64,000 nucleotides of DNA from Amanita rubescens (GCA_015039365.1 WION01000084.1:116643-180642), one strand, 5' to 3'; positions 32,890 through 45,024 are shown, counted from the stretch's first letter. Numbers and translations: made by a program. Notes: generated by a model not told the origin, from the letters alone.

Positions 32890-34541
32890 TACAAGGTGCT
32901 ATACGCATAGTGTCTCGCCGTTTTTGGACCATGGGTAGATAGCCCTTTATATTTGTAATTTTTCAAGTTCATCTAATTGAACTCGCTACATTCAACTTTT
33001 TTTTATTTTTAAATTAACATCCTCATGCCTGATTTCCCCGATGCCTTACACGAACGGTTAAAGGTTAAGGAAATACATGTCGCAGGGTCGGAAAGAGAAC
33101 GAGACATTTGCGTTTCCCGGTCATAAAAAATTATGCCATGATCAGGCACATCAAGTCCGAAAACGACGTGTTTGCTGTCGAGTCGACAGCAAACGGATCG
33201 ACAAAATCATACCTTTTGCAGCTGTGATCAGAGACTATGTTATTGTGTATGTACATTGAAATGTGTGTTACGGAAACACCGATCGTACATGGTACGGCGT
33301 CATATGACAGAACTGTTCAACGAACTATACTTACCCGCTAATTTCAGTGACAATGATGCGGGGAGAAAACAGGAAATTGCCACCTACGCGCATGAGGATG
33401 GCCCGTTATCCTTCTTGTCGGGGTCAGTCAAAAGAAGGTTAAAAGGCGTATACTTTTCCGCCTGATTTCTAAACTTTATCATTCTACCTGCGTTCGTCCC
33501 TGCTTTCTTACTCGCTTCTTCGACCACACTTAGCTTGCTTTTCATGTTTTCCAAGCTCTTCTCAATCACCTCGGTTGATTTGAAGTCGGCTTCGCTATCG
33601 CTCCTCGCTCCATCCCTGGCCTGCCATGCTGACGGGACATCCCTCTAGCTATTCTGACCAACTTGTCCGATGCACCATGACCGAATTCTACCGTGAGTTC
33701 CAGGATGACTCCTTCAAACGGCAGATGAAAGAAAACCCGAAAATCTTATTCTCATGTACGCCACCCGCTTCCCACACCTCCACGGTTTATCTTTGTCAGT
33801 TGAATCCTATCATTCAGCCAAGTAAATTGGCTCAGCTATGAGTACTTAGCTTCTCATCGATCCCATCTTCTCGTCGGAAAGATGAACGTTCCCTTCTCAG
33901 TTGACTGGGTTGGGGCGGAAGATCCTTGGGTCGGCGTTAATGTAGACTTGGTTGCGCTCCAGAGCATAGAGTGCCAGGTTCTCTGCGTATCTACCATTCA
34001 ATGTGGACCTCCAGTTGCAATTGGTCTCGGACAGCAAGCGAAGTACGCTCGCGTTTACTCTTTCCGATTTCGTCTCGTACTGTCGTTGCTCGTGTGGTAG
34101 CGCCCGTGAAACCGCTCTTCAAAACTGAGAATGAAGTAGCTGCTATGGACTTTGTGTGAAGTGGAATTATGGGTCTAGTTTGAACGCAAGACAGCAGGTC
34201 ATCCGCGTCCTCATCCGCGTCCTCATCCGCCTTGATAAGCCCTGTCGCGTATTTCATGATTCTTACGCATTCGGGCCTACGAGCAAGCCAAGCACGTAGC
34301 GGTTTGTCTTTTAGTATTTGGCAGTTCAAAGAGCGCTGCTCCTCAATATCATTCCATAGCCAATGCCAGGCAGTTAAAAGAAAAATTTTCAAGGCGATCA
34401 ATTGCCAGCATTAACAAAAGATTATGTTACATACTTCATCTTGAAGCCGACAGTCGTGGTACTTTAATCACGGAGTCCAGTGTATATGGTCGTGATGCTT
34501 GTACTAGTATGCGTGACGCGTGACGGTCGTGACACCCGACC
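32890..34541. other. No confident gene; scattered short frames
   Basis: Open frames at 33301-33465 (+), 33626-33841 (+), 33882-34100 (+) and 34401-33991 (-) have protein-like composition but no recognised motif. A 12-base unit around CCTCATCCGCGT is repeated at 34201-34228. The sequence TGCGTGACGCG occurs at about 34509-34519 upstream of the FunK1 start. Confidence 0.35.
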
Positions 34542-36775
34542 ATGTCCGACCGTGAACAGACCTGGAGCAGAGAGCTCCAGGACTTGTTCGACTACAGTCC
34601 ACCTGCTGTCGAACAAGTCGAAGACACAGCAACGTATCGACTCCCGTTTACATTCTTTGATCGGCACATCGACCCGCGATTGTCTTTGAAACGCGTCATT
34701 CTCGTCCCATCCTTCACAGCAGATATCGCTCAGGTTATTGATCGCGCGGTGCAGACAACAAAAGACGAAGGAGGACTCCTTCCCCTGATTGATTACAAGG
34801 ATGATGAAGACATGTCTGCGTTATTTACGAAGCGTGGCAGGAACTGGGGAGTCGTGCGAGGAAACAAACTGACAGACGCCTCTTCGGTCGCCCGATTCTA
34901 TGAAGAGGTCTCGTTCATTTATTGCTCTCCTGTTGGGACGACTTTCGGTCTAAGTCCTCATTCTTATACCTGGCTAAACATATTCCGCTTCGATAAGGCT
35001 GGCGAGGAACCCGACGAAGGCCGTAGTGCGATAACAAACCAGTATTCTATCGAGATCGATCGCGATCGCGACACTGGGACTATGCGCATTCCCAGGGGGG
35101 TATGGAAATTTTTGAACGAGGAATCTCGTACGGACCTTACCGATGCATCTGCAAGGTTTCGTCGGCTTGTTACGTATCAGTTCTACGCGGCAACAACGGA
35201 ATACGATGAAGTACTGGAGAAGATGGGCGATATCTGTAGCAAAGAGTCTGTCGCTGCTTGGCCTGACTCCGTTTCTGGTTTCCCGCTTCAAGATCTGCCG
35301 CTCGTGCCGCTCGTGGATAGCACCGTTCTGCCGTGGAGCGCGCGAGATGAGCCCCTCAAGCAAGGGGAGGATGAGCCGGCCACACGATCACAGAACAATA
35401 CGCCATCCCAGGGAATCACTGTCAAAAAGTCTAACACTCACCTAGACGATATAATAACCTTCGTCAAACATGTAAGTAAGGTTTTCCGTATTTATACTGC
35501 CATACTAAGTTGACAGTCGTGGACAAGATCCGTTATGGACGATACCACTTTTATCGTCTTCCATTGCGGCAAGTATGAACGTATTGGAGTGCGCCACCGT
35601 GAAACTGGCACTTTGTTTTTGTCTAACCTCATCGATGTCCATAGTTGTCGAGATCCACGTTATTCCAAGATCCAAGCAGGAGTGTATTTATTGGTTATTC
35701 GAGATTTCATGGAGCGAGCACGAGCATTCAGAAAATTAGCGCAGAAATCATCTATTCTCGAGGGCAAGGCTCAAGGACAATCTGATGAAAGCCGCCAAAT
35801 CAAGAGGCGTCCAAAAACACGATCAGTAACGACATCGGTAGAGAAGGAGAAAGCTGTGCGTGGATTGGAATACCACTCCATCTCTAGAGTTGACGTTTAA
35901 CATAGCTGATCTTCCGTGAGTGCGATAGCCGAGACCTAGCTCTGTTGCAAATACGACATATGCCGCTCAATTCGCCTTCGCCAGCAGCCTTTATACGTCG
36001 AGGCTGTGGAATATCACCTGGAATACCATGTGCAAGTAATGATAAGTGGAAATCGCAGATAGAGTCGCGCGCGCAAGAGTATCAGGTTCACGAATACTTT
36101 GAGCTTCTTTTGAAGCCCAATTTCGATTCTGGCGCGACAGGCCAGGTCCACAAAGCAACTCTTCGCATGGCTTTGGCCGACGGACGTTTATTGTCTTCAC
36201 CTGCCACCATCAAGGTTGCTTTTCACGACCTCCAGAGGGAGCGTTTGCGCAACGAATATGTCGTATACAAGTACTTGGCTAAAAATGGGGTAAAATGCGT
36301 AGCAACTATCTTTGGCCTTTTCGAAGACATTAATGGTGAATCATCTGCTTTGATCATGAGCGATGCTGGCATCAGTCTTCACGGGCGTGAGAAGAAGAGG
36401 AACCCAGGGAAGGCACCTGTCGAGCAGGTATCTGTATCTCGTGAGGAGCGGTTCGTAATCCTCCTAATCGTTTCCTATTCTTATTCATGCTTCATGTATA
36501 GCGATGCATTCAAGCAAGCGCTATCCGAAATACATAGAGCTGGTGTTCGGCATTATGACATCCGGCCAATGAATTTACTTATTGATGACGAGGGGGAAGC
36601 CACGATAATTGACTTTGACATGGCAAAGATAGGAGCAGGAAAGCATTCACGGAAGCGTGAATTTGACGACCTTTGTTCTCTCCTCCAGGGTTCTTATTAT
36701 CCGCCGAACCAATTTCCAAGCAGCCCCACGACACAAAGTTCTCGCGCAGAAAGTGATTTCCTGAAAGATCCTTGA
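34542..36775 (+). CDS. FunK1-type protein kinase, family I copy C
   Basis: Four exons as in copy B: 34542 to about 35471, about 35517-35850, about 35900-36450 and about 36502-36775. The N-terminal region begins MSDREQTWSRELQDLF; the central domain has FHCGKYERIGVRHR, LFLSNLI and YSKIQAGVYL; a basic linker (IKRRPKTR) follows; the kinase domain has SGATGQVHKA, TIKVAF, IMSDAG, RHYDIRPMN (about 36548 onward) and IIDFDMAK. All core catalytic residues are present. It is highly similar to copy B in coding sequence and intron positions. The third exon begins inside a frame broken by stops, so the splice acceptor there (near REC..RDLALL) was inferred by alignment with copies A and B. Confidence 0.85.
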
Positions 36776-37477
36776 TTATTTTTATATGATTCAACATGTT
36801 CCTATATCTGTTGACAACAATACCTGTATTCAAGTCTTTACCTCCCGGAATTAGATTACACTTACCGCCAGCAAGTGCCGTCTTTCCACACCAGCGGTGA
36901 CACGACAGCTCTGTCGCCATGACAAAACATTGGCGTCCAGTTTGCCATATGCTAAATAAATCACAATACATGGGGACCCACAACCGTTACGTGAGCTGTG
37001 CTTATTGTTGATTGTAACCATCAATGAAGTACATTTCATACTTACGTATTTGGCATCCCTTGACGATAAACATGAGCATCAATCGGGAAACTAACCTGGA
37101 ATTGTGCAAGAATCGTCAGATCGTTCCCCTGACAAGGCGATGTCACTACAAACGTGCTGAGATGCGTCCTCGTTTTTCGCAAGTTATTGACCCATTGACC
37201 CATAAACTAGGAACACGTCAAGTCTTGTTCACCAGTTACAAATCAAGTCATTCCTCTTTCATGCACGAAGATATAAAAGCCAGATTAGTGCGGAGGACGC
37301 AAACCAGTTTTGCTACCCCTACTTCCATCTTCAACCACGCTTTTGTTTTTACAGAGAAGCAGGTACGAGTATCATACTAACAGTTGCGTGCTTTCCTCAG
37401 CCATTCTTGCTACAGGAACCGACCGAACCCCGATAAAGTGCCACCGACTACGCCTCATCGTCAAGATTGATCCTGTA
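36776..37477. promoter_or_regulatory. Spacer between paired FunK1 genes, with TATA element at 37272-37278
   Basis: No gene recognised. TATAAAA lies 206 bases before the family II ATG, in the context GAAGATATAAAAG that copy B also shows. Paralogous to 25651-26406. Confidence 0.45.
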
Positions 37478-39998
37478 ATGAATAACGGTGTGATGACATA
37501 CAATATATGTGTCCCGTCTTTATTCATTTCTTAATTTAACCCACAAGGAGATCATGGAGTACACGGGTATCCTTGCAATCCTGTTGAAAACATCGAAGCA
37601 ATTTTCCGACTGACTCTGCCGCGCAACGAGAAACCAGAAAATGGGTCCGATTCAACGCGCCCGCCCGCCTTCCATGATCAACACCTCAGCGATACATTAC
37701 GACTGAATAAAACAGTATTTTGCCCCAATCTTCCGGAGGCACTTGGTATGGTTGCGAAGGATTCGTTAAAAAAAGCGACCCTCCCATCAAGTACTCGCGG
37801 GTCGGGTTGGATATTGGCTCCGGAACTAGAAAGAACGATAAAATCAGGGACTAGAAAGGGCCCAGCTACTGGAGAGCTGGATGTCGTCACAGCATATTAC
37901 AAGAACGTATTCGATCATATTGTTCCCATTGTATCAGTCCTTCAATTCCCATCAACCTCATGGGATACACAGTTCCTTGACGTATCGGTCTCAGGGTCGC
38001 GTCGAGGTCAACGAAACAATTATGCGCTTCCAGACTCCGTCTTGAGGATAATCACGGACCGATACCATGAATCTATATTATCGCGACCCGAGGTACTGGA
38101 AGACATGAAGACCGTTGCGAAATACTTCGATCCGATCGTTCCTTTCGAGTTCAAGAGTCTTTCCAGCGGGTCATATAACACCATGCTTGGGATACTAAGC
38201 CATACCTTGACGGATGTTTTCCCTTGGGAAGGTTGCTCCGCACGGCTAAATTGCGCTTATGAGCATGGTCCGAGGCTAGGTCGCAAGCCAATCACCGGTG
38301 ACCCTCGAGGCTTCGACTTTTTGTTGCCTGGTCTCGATCTTCATATTTGTGATTGGGACGGAAAGAATAGAGAGGCACTCAAATCGCTTAAAGACGAGAA
38401 AAAGGCTACGAAGCATGGACGACACATGCTGCAGCAGGTCTGTTCATTTATGCACCTCTTTAACATTCACTCATTACATACATGCCCGACAGATATGGGC
38501 CCAAATGGTCAAGTGCGACGCTACTTATTCCATGCTACATCCCGGGAATTATGAACTCCTATTCTTCCGAAACCGGCGAGACCAGACTTTGTACATCAGC
38601 GATGTCATTGAGCCCCATAGTGTTGGAAATGGAATGCCCGGAAGTCCGGGCTACTACCAGATCCATATTGGACTATATATCTCGGCGATCCAGGACGCGA
38701 TAATCCGTGCTCGGCAACTGAAAGAGTTTGGAGGTGCGGAAAATATACTTCCTGATACGTGGACGAGACCATACGACCGTGGTGGTAAATACGGGCCTGT
38801 AAGTTGGCTTTTCTCGTCGTATAACTGTTCTCTTACATGCTGCTTAGGATCCAACTCCAGAGCTGCCGTTTCTCGATGTAATGTCTAAATATATGGAACT
38901 CTGTTTAGCCCCCGCCACGAATGAGTCAAGAAGCTTCCACTATATCGAAGGAAGACCGTATCGCCGCTCTTCCCCACCATCCAGTGTAGAAAAGAAATTC
39001 TTTTTCCTTGAAACCAGCGATCACACTACACCAAACGAACTGATCGGAACTCTGATCATTAATGAACATAATTATAAATGTTGTCCTGTTGTCGTTAAGG
39101 TTGCTAGCGGAAAGCTTGAAGGTCGCAGATTATTCAATGAGTATATCAAACATACGCTTTTTTCAAAGGAATCGATGCGGAAGCAGGGTATCATGATTCA
39201 GAAAACCTACGGCCTCTTCCAAAGGATGGAAAATCGCAATCTAGAATCTATCCTGCTTCTTGAACGTGGCGGAAAGCCAGTGGCGTGCATCAGCAGTCTT
39301 ATATCGCATCAAAAGTACGTTACTCTTAAGTATTGCTCTTATCTTATGCTAAAATATCATTAAGAACCGTCATTCAGCAGACACTCGAAGCTATTCACGC
39401 TAAAGGCTACGTTCACGGGGATCTCTCTCGTAGCAAGATTGTTTTGAAAGAAGCCCAGAAAGGTCGAAAGAGAAATGGAAGTAATCTGAAGGAGGTACTT
39501 CTTCCCTTCATTACTGGTCTCGGTTGTATTCGGCGGGAAAAGAGTGACGTTATCGGGAATGCCCAGCGCAAGGAGCTGCAGAGACTCTGGAGATGGTTCA
39601 GAGATGGCGAGACCGGTGTCCCATCTCCTTCATGGCCCATGGAGATAGGGCCATTACCATCCCAGCTTGGCAAAGATGCCAAGAAAGCCTTTGGCGCGTT
39701 AACCCATTGGATGCCTCAAGAACCGTGGCTTCAAACGGCGCGCCGCAAAATCAAAGAGCAACGAGAGGACGACTGGACGCCTGATACTTGGCTCGTGGTC
39801 AAGTTTTCTAGCAGAGACCACGTCACCCAATTTCAAGAAGAATGGAGCAATAGGCCGCCTCATCTGGATGAGGTAAGATGCGAAGACACGTCTTTCGACC
39901 AGAACTCGCGGGAGAGCTCGCAAGCATATTCTCCGGCATATTCTGGTCCGGACTGCGTGGAAGGCTCGCAGGCTGACTCTGCCATGGTAGTTGATTGA
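37478..39998 (+). CDS. Family II FunK1-like protein, pseudokinase, copy C
   Basis: A tiny first exon 37478-37487 (MNN), intron 37488-37547, then exons about 37548-38437, about 38491-38798, about 38847-39313 and about 39366-39998. N-terminal motifs: NKTVFCPNLPEALG, FPWEGC, HGPRLGRKPITGDPRGF. Central domain: HPGNYELLFFRNR, TLYISDVIEPHS, GYYQIHIGLY. Kinase-like part: PVVVKVA, LLLERGGKP and YVHGDLSRSKIVL (HGD at 39414-39422). The Asp is kept, but the Asn expected four residues later is Lys and the DFG position reads TGLG. The tail has WLVVKFSS and ends AMVVD like copy B. The start is a short exon inferred from copy B, so it is the least certain part. Probable pseudokinase; residual activity cannot be excluded. 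Confidence 0.8.
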
Positions 39999-40224
39999 TG
40001 TACGTGTCACATAGACTTTGATTCTAGTGTCCTCCATGTATTTAACTCGTATTACCAACTTGTGACCACAAACCCTTTATGATAATTGCGACTTGGACTT
40101 GGCGTAGACGACTCGAGAGTCATGGGTTCTCACCTATAGGCCTCCTTCGTTACTTTTTTCTTTGCCGATTCACCGGGTCATGCTCACCGCACAGCATACT
40201 AAAGAGCTAATAGCAAACGTAGCA

Positions 40225-40490
40225 CAAGGGTCTAAAGGTGTTGTTCGTTTTCTAGATCTCACGGCTGCCCTTTTCGAGTTCAAAGCCTGACAGACGGGCG
40301 CATGGATGTCTGTGGGTCCATGGGTATTTTTGTTGTCCTAGTTGTTTGTCCAAGTATAGTCGAAGTATTGTTCTCGGAAGTAGTTGAAGGTTGCGACGTC
40401 GACGTTTGATATGTTGATGCGGCATCAACTGCCGCTGACATATGGGGCAAGTGCTGTGACGTACACAGCTTGACGGAACAAAAGTACGAC
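40225..40490 (+). repeat. Family II downstream flank, copy 5
   Basis: TTTTCTAGATCTCACGGCT, GGATGTCTGTGGGTCCATGG and TTGTTTGTCCAAGTATA correspond to the blocks after the other family II genes. Positions 39999-40224 and 40490-40588 hold no gene. Confidence 0.65.
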
Positions 40491-40588
40491 GTGTTGTTTT
40501 ACACTAAAGATCCGTTAGGGAAGCGTTCCAAGCTGGAGCTTGCCATTATGATGATATTATTTCCTGCCGAGTAAACCTACCACTCCAC

Positions 40589-43553
40589 TCACTGGCCCTC
40601 CATCGGCTCTATAGAAAACCCCCCAACCGCTCTAACCGCTTCGACCAACCTTCTATACTCTTTCAACAAATCCTCCACCTCCCCGATCCTCAACTCATCA
40701 CACGAACAATCCAAGAACCTCTGAACAGGCGGTGGAATTCGCAAACCAGGTGTAACCGGCCTCGAACCAGTTGCCATCAACGAATTACGACTAGACGCCG
40801 AAGGCGAACCCTTGACAAATCACGTCAACACACACGCCGCAATTAGAAAAACGCGACGCCCACCTTGATCCCAGCCAACGCAGACATATTCGCCAACCGA
40901 TCCGATAAACTCTTCCTCTGCCCCCCTCCTGCACCTCCACCACCACCTCCCAATCGAAGAACGCCCCGGACCTTTTTCTGCGTCACCTTGTAACCACTCC
41001 GCTCGTTCATCATACTCTCGAAACTTTTGATACTCCTCACACTTCCACGATCGGCGAGTTGAGTTGGCGTTTGAATGTCCTCGTTGTCACTTCCCTCTTC
41101 TTCTTCGCCTTCCTCTCCTTCACATTCACCGTTATCGATGACCTGCTCTTCACCTTCACCTTCACCTTCACCTTCATTTTCATTTTCACTCCCCTCCCCG
41201 ATAAAAGAAGGCCTAGACACAGTAACCATCTGTTGCCCATCCTCCGGATTCTCTCCTCTCCTCGAAGAAGAAGAAGAAGAAACAATCGGAATCGACGCAG
41301 CTATACTCGAAAGTGAAAAACCCCCACTTTCGCGTTTGGACGGCTGCGGCGGTATTGGTAGTGGTAGTGGTAATACTTGGGCAGACCCTCCTTGACCGGG
41401 AATCAACGACTTGAGCATCCCAAAAGACGTATCCATCACCCCCGTCAAAACTTTATTAGCAGAAACGGCGATTGCGTCGACTTGTTGTTCAACTCGACCT
41501 CTTAACCCTGGACTTATACCCCCTAGTAGCACTCCCCCGGTAGCACCAGCACCAGCACCAGCAGCTTCAACCCCAGACGCTTCACTACTCCTACCCAAAA
41601 TGGGAGTCAACAAAGGACTAGGCTGAGGAGGCGCCAACCCAAGAGCAGCCAAATCGACATTTTCCAAAAACTCTGCAACGGCCATTAAATTGATCAAACA
41701 ATAGTTTTCTTCCCCGCCTGAAGAGGAAAAGGGGGAGGAAGAGGAGCAGCAGGAGGAACGAAAACGTTGAGTGAATAAGAGGTGAGAGACGAGGTGGGGT
41801 GGGTTTGATTTGACTACGGAGAAGATGAGGAAGGGGAGTAGGACGTCGCCTGAGACGGGCCCGGGGGTTGTGTTGGGTTTTTTTTCTGGAGTTTGAGGGG
41901 AATCTGGGGGGGTATCCCGGTGTTTGAGTTCTTTCAATTCGCCGCCGTAGGGTGGTGGGGGTAAGGATGGGGGTGGTTTATCGTCGGAGTCGGAGTCGGG
42001 TATAAGCTTGATAGGTGGGAGTTTTGATAGTCCATCTGAGGTGAGGTGTGTTCAAAAACGAAAAAGAAAAGAAGACGCGAACGCACCGACGACGAGTTTA
42101 TGCGCTGCGACTAGTACGGTTGATTTCTCTTTTGGTGTGCGACATGTTTCCAATTGAGTCAGTTCTAAGTATCCTCGATCAGTAGGGAGGAAAGAAAGAA
42201 AAAGAAAAAAGGCGTACTGTCACCGCAAGCTTTGACGACAACATCTACATCCTCTTCCCTAGCTTGACCAACGTCTATATCCAAATGACGCAAAGTCAAA
42301 TCGAGCATATTGAGTGCAGCAGCACGACTAGAGAGCGTTTCGTCGTGAGAAGCGTCATCCGAAGTAGGCTGGATGAACAACCGGTCGTAAAACAAACTAG
42401 CCAACACGTCCTCGCACGATTCTACAATCCGAGTGACAAGCGCGTCTTGACGTTGTTCCTCCCCCCTAGTACTAGATCGTTCCCTTACTTCCTTTTCCAA
42501 CGAGTTATAAAAATCTTGTACGACTTGGGAGATTTCTTCAGGCGTCTCTACCCAATTGGATACCGCGTAGGTGTAGTAGTACGAGTCCTCTTCGGCATCC
42601 GAGGCGCCTCTCCGTTCACGGCGTAAAACAGCCCCTCTACCAGCGATAGCCACTTCCAATCGTTTATTGACTACTACCCCTGGGCCTGGGCCTAGACCGG
42701 GAGGTAGAAGCTTCTCCTTGATAAAAGGGAACAACCCAGCTCCGAGAACGAATTCGTTAACTCGGTCAGCTACCCATTCCGGTATATCGTAACCGTTGTC
42801 GTCCTCCTCCTCTTCGTCGCCTGGACCTCGACTTGTCAACGCACGCGCGAGCTCTGCGCCAATCGCTGCATTGATAGCTTTTCCTAAATCACGTCGTATG
42901 ATAGGTTTGTCGATGAGTAAGATTGGGACGGTGATAGAGGACGTCTCCGGGGGAAGTGGAGAAGTGAGTGTAGATGGTGAGCCTGTTGATTTTGGAGGTC
43001 TTGGTATGGAATTTGGGCCGACGCCAAAGAGGGAAGCGAATGGGTGGAGTCTATGTTGGGGAGGGGATGAGGTTGGTCTAGGAGGGAGAGGAGGGGGTTT
43101 AGGTTGAAGTAAAGGGATGGAGAGTGGGTCTGTGCGTGGGAGGAGGGTGAAGGAGGGGTAAGGGACTGGGTGTTCTGAGGGGTGGTGGTAAGGGAGGGGA
43201 AGGGGAGGGAGTTGAGTGAAAGCGTGTTCGCGGGATGAAGGGTTGTGAAGTGTGTGGTGGAGTTTTGAGGACGGGTGGAGAGAAGAACGGAATGTGAGCG
43301 TAGAGTTTTGTAAGATAGCGCGAAGACCAGAGAGAGTAACGATTTGAGTTGAAGAAGAGTCGAGGAATCCGATGTGGTCCTTGATAAACTCGGGTGTGAT
43401 GGTGATCTTGGAGTCTTTACTAGGATCCGCGGGGAGGATCAGCGTAGCTTTGCCTACTGCTAGTGCATGCCAGATATCAGCTCCAGAGTCTGCGAGTAAA
43501 CGTTCGAGGAGAGTGAATCCAATGGAAGACGGTGAAATGCCAGGATACGACAT
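40589..43553 (-). CDS. VPS9-domain guanine nucleotide exchange factor (Rab5-type)
   Basis: Exons about 43553-42216, about 42160-42086, about 42036-40864 and about 40813-40589; splicing joins VVKACGD to LTQLETCRTPKEK and VAAHKLVV to DGLSKLPPIKL in frame. VPS9-domain proteins activate Rab5-family GTPases at early endosomes. Landmarks: N-terminal FTLLERLLADSGADIWHAL, a proline-rich segment (about residues 150-200), WVADRVNEFVLGAGLFPFIKEKL, ALNMLDLTLRHLDIDVG, VKACGD, then GDVLLPFLIFSVVKSNPPHL and GGEENYCLINLMAVAEFLE, the core of the VPS9 fold, then GLRGRVEQQVDAIA and SVRSIKSFESMMNE. A GE-dipeptide run (about 41145-41190) is encoded by a hexanucleotide repeat. The start MSYPGISPSS is chosen over the longer frame because it avoids overlap with the next gene. 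About 920 residues; ordinary housekeeping-like gene. Confidence 0.85.
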
Positions 43554-43573
43554 GGTTTGTACGACATGAAACT

Positions 43574-44233
43574 CTAGTCTGGTCCTCGACCCCAAATCCT
43601 CTTCAAACGTTCAACAACCTGCTCGCTTACATCTCTCCATCCACCACTCTCAGACCTGCTCTCAGCTTCCGTAATCTCCAATCGATCCCCAGCCCAACTT
43701 CCATTTCCAACCTTTTCTCCCCCAATTTCTTCCTCCTCATCCGTCAAACATGCCATTATCACAACAACATGCCCAAGCCCACTCTCCCCTCCCTTTTCCT
43801 TCACCCCATCAGGACACTCCTTCACAACCACATCAGACCTCACATACTGCTTCTTGTCCAAATTCCGCAAATAGTACTTCACCCCCTTTGACGTAGTAGG
43901 AATCTTCACCGGCACCACCACCACTTTATACGACTCCTCCGCAAACGCGTACAACGTAGGCGCAGGATCATCATCATCATACTCCATTTCCCCGTCTTCC
44001 AAATACATATCTTCAACTTCGTCCATCTCGCGGGGAGTCAACAACCCATCAGGAAACGAGAACGCGTAATCAGAACAGATCACGATCCTATTCCCCGACC
44101 AGTCTCCCAACAACTGCGATACCAACGATTCGGGGGTTCCGCTCAACATGATGTCGCTGAATTCGCCCCATGGTTCTTTTCCGAGCGTTTCGCGTTTATC
44201 GAGGTTTAGAGCTTTCCAGTATTGGATTGGCAT
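43574..44233 (-). CDS. Conserved-looking hypothetical protein (219 residues)
   Basis: An intronless frame from ATG 44233 (MPIQYWKALNLDKRETLG) to TAG at 43574. No signal peptide or membrane segment. Visible traits: LNLDKRETLGKEPWGEF near the start, IVICSDYAFSFPDGLL, a strongly acidic loop (DGEMEYDDDDPAP), VVVVPVKIP, and YYLRNLDKKQYVRSDVV. The composition and long open frame support a real gene. The stop lies only 20 bases before the VPS9 gene start on the same strand, unusually tight for fungi. The function is unknown to me. Confidence 0.7.
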   Translation of the reverse strand: MPIQYWKALNLDKRETLGKEPWGEFSDIMLSGTPESLVSQLLGDWSGNRIVICSDYAFSFPDGLLTPREMDEVEDMYLEDGEMEYDDDDPAPTLYAFAEESYKVVVVPVKIPTTSKGVKYYLRNLDKKQYVRSDVVVKECPDGVKEKGGESGLGHVVVIMACLTDEEEEIGGEKVGNGSWAGDRLEITEAESRSESGGWRDVSEQVVERLKRIWGRGPD

Positions 44234-45024
44234 GGTGTGAAGGTTTTTTTTTTGTTCTCTTTCTCTTTCAAGATGCCGTACTAATCTGCGATAGAAGCAT
44301 TGCTGGATATGGTAATCATGACTTGGTCACGATGGTATGCGGTGCGTGGCACGTGGAGTCTGGAACGAGGTGATAAGATCAATCTCTTCCTCCGGGAAGT
44401 GCGCCTTCGCGTACCCCATACTCCGGTCCCTCGCTTCATTCACGCGTTCAAGTCGCGAGTAATACAATACTGCAAGCGCCACCCAGGGCCGGATACAAAA
44501 TCATAGAGTGCACCGCTAGCGCGCGAAGCAGACGCTCGGGTCGACGCCGTTGCACAAGAATCGAAACGGCAATTATATTGTGCTCAACGAACATGACCGT
44601 TGCTACATTGAAACTTCGTCATAGGGCAACATTGACCGAAACGGTAGACGACCGGAAAGCCGGCGAGCAAAACTCCGCCCGGGATTTGTCTAATCGATAA
44701 CGTATCAAATTTCAAATTTCCATTTTGGGGCCAATACCATCGGCAGCAGTTGTGATGTACGACCAATACTCACTTACGAACATAGGATATGGATCATGCG
44801 CCACCCCCTTCTCTTAAGAAGCCGGGACTTTATTCCAAATAAACCCCTATAATACAACACTTTTTTTAAGACCATGGTACGCACCTACACTGCTATGGTA
44901 TTTCGTTCATATGCGAGTCTGTTCATCCTATCAAGATATTCGATCAGAATGGCTAACGTACTACACATTACTTTACAGCACCTTAATATAAAGGCATGCA
45001 GGGGCTGAGGTCATTCCAACAAAC
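44234..45024. promoter_or_regulatory. Spacer with TATA box at 44987-44992 for the first methyltransferase
   Basis: No gene recognised. TATAAA lies 38 bases upstream of the ATG at 45025, which implies a very short leader. Confidence 0.45.

Noticed and set aside
34201..34228. Short repeat CCTCATCCGCGT as a CRISPR-like or minisatellite array
   Set aside because: Only about two units, no spacers, and the organism is eukaryotic; encodes at most a DEDADEDAD run on the minus strand.
41075..41395. Serine-rich plus-strand frames within 41059-41626
   Set aside because: Antisense to the VPS9 gene; the low-complexity composition comes from the hexanucleotide repeat on the coding strand.
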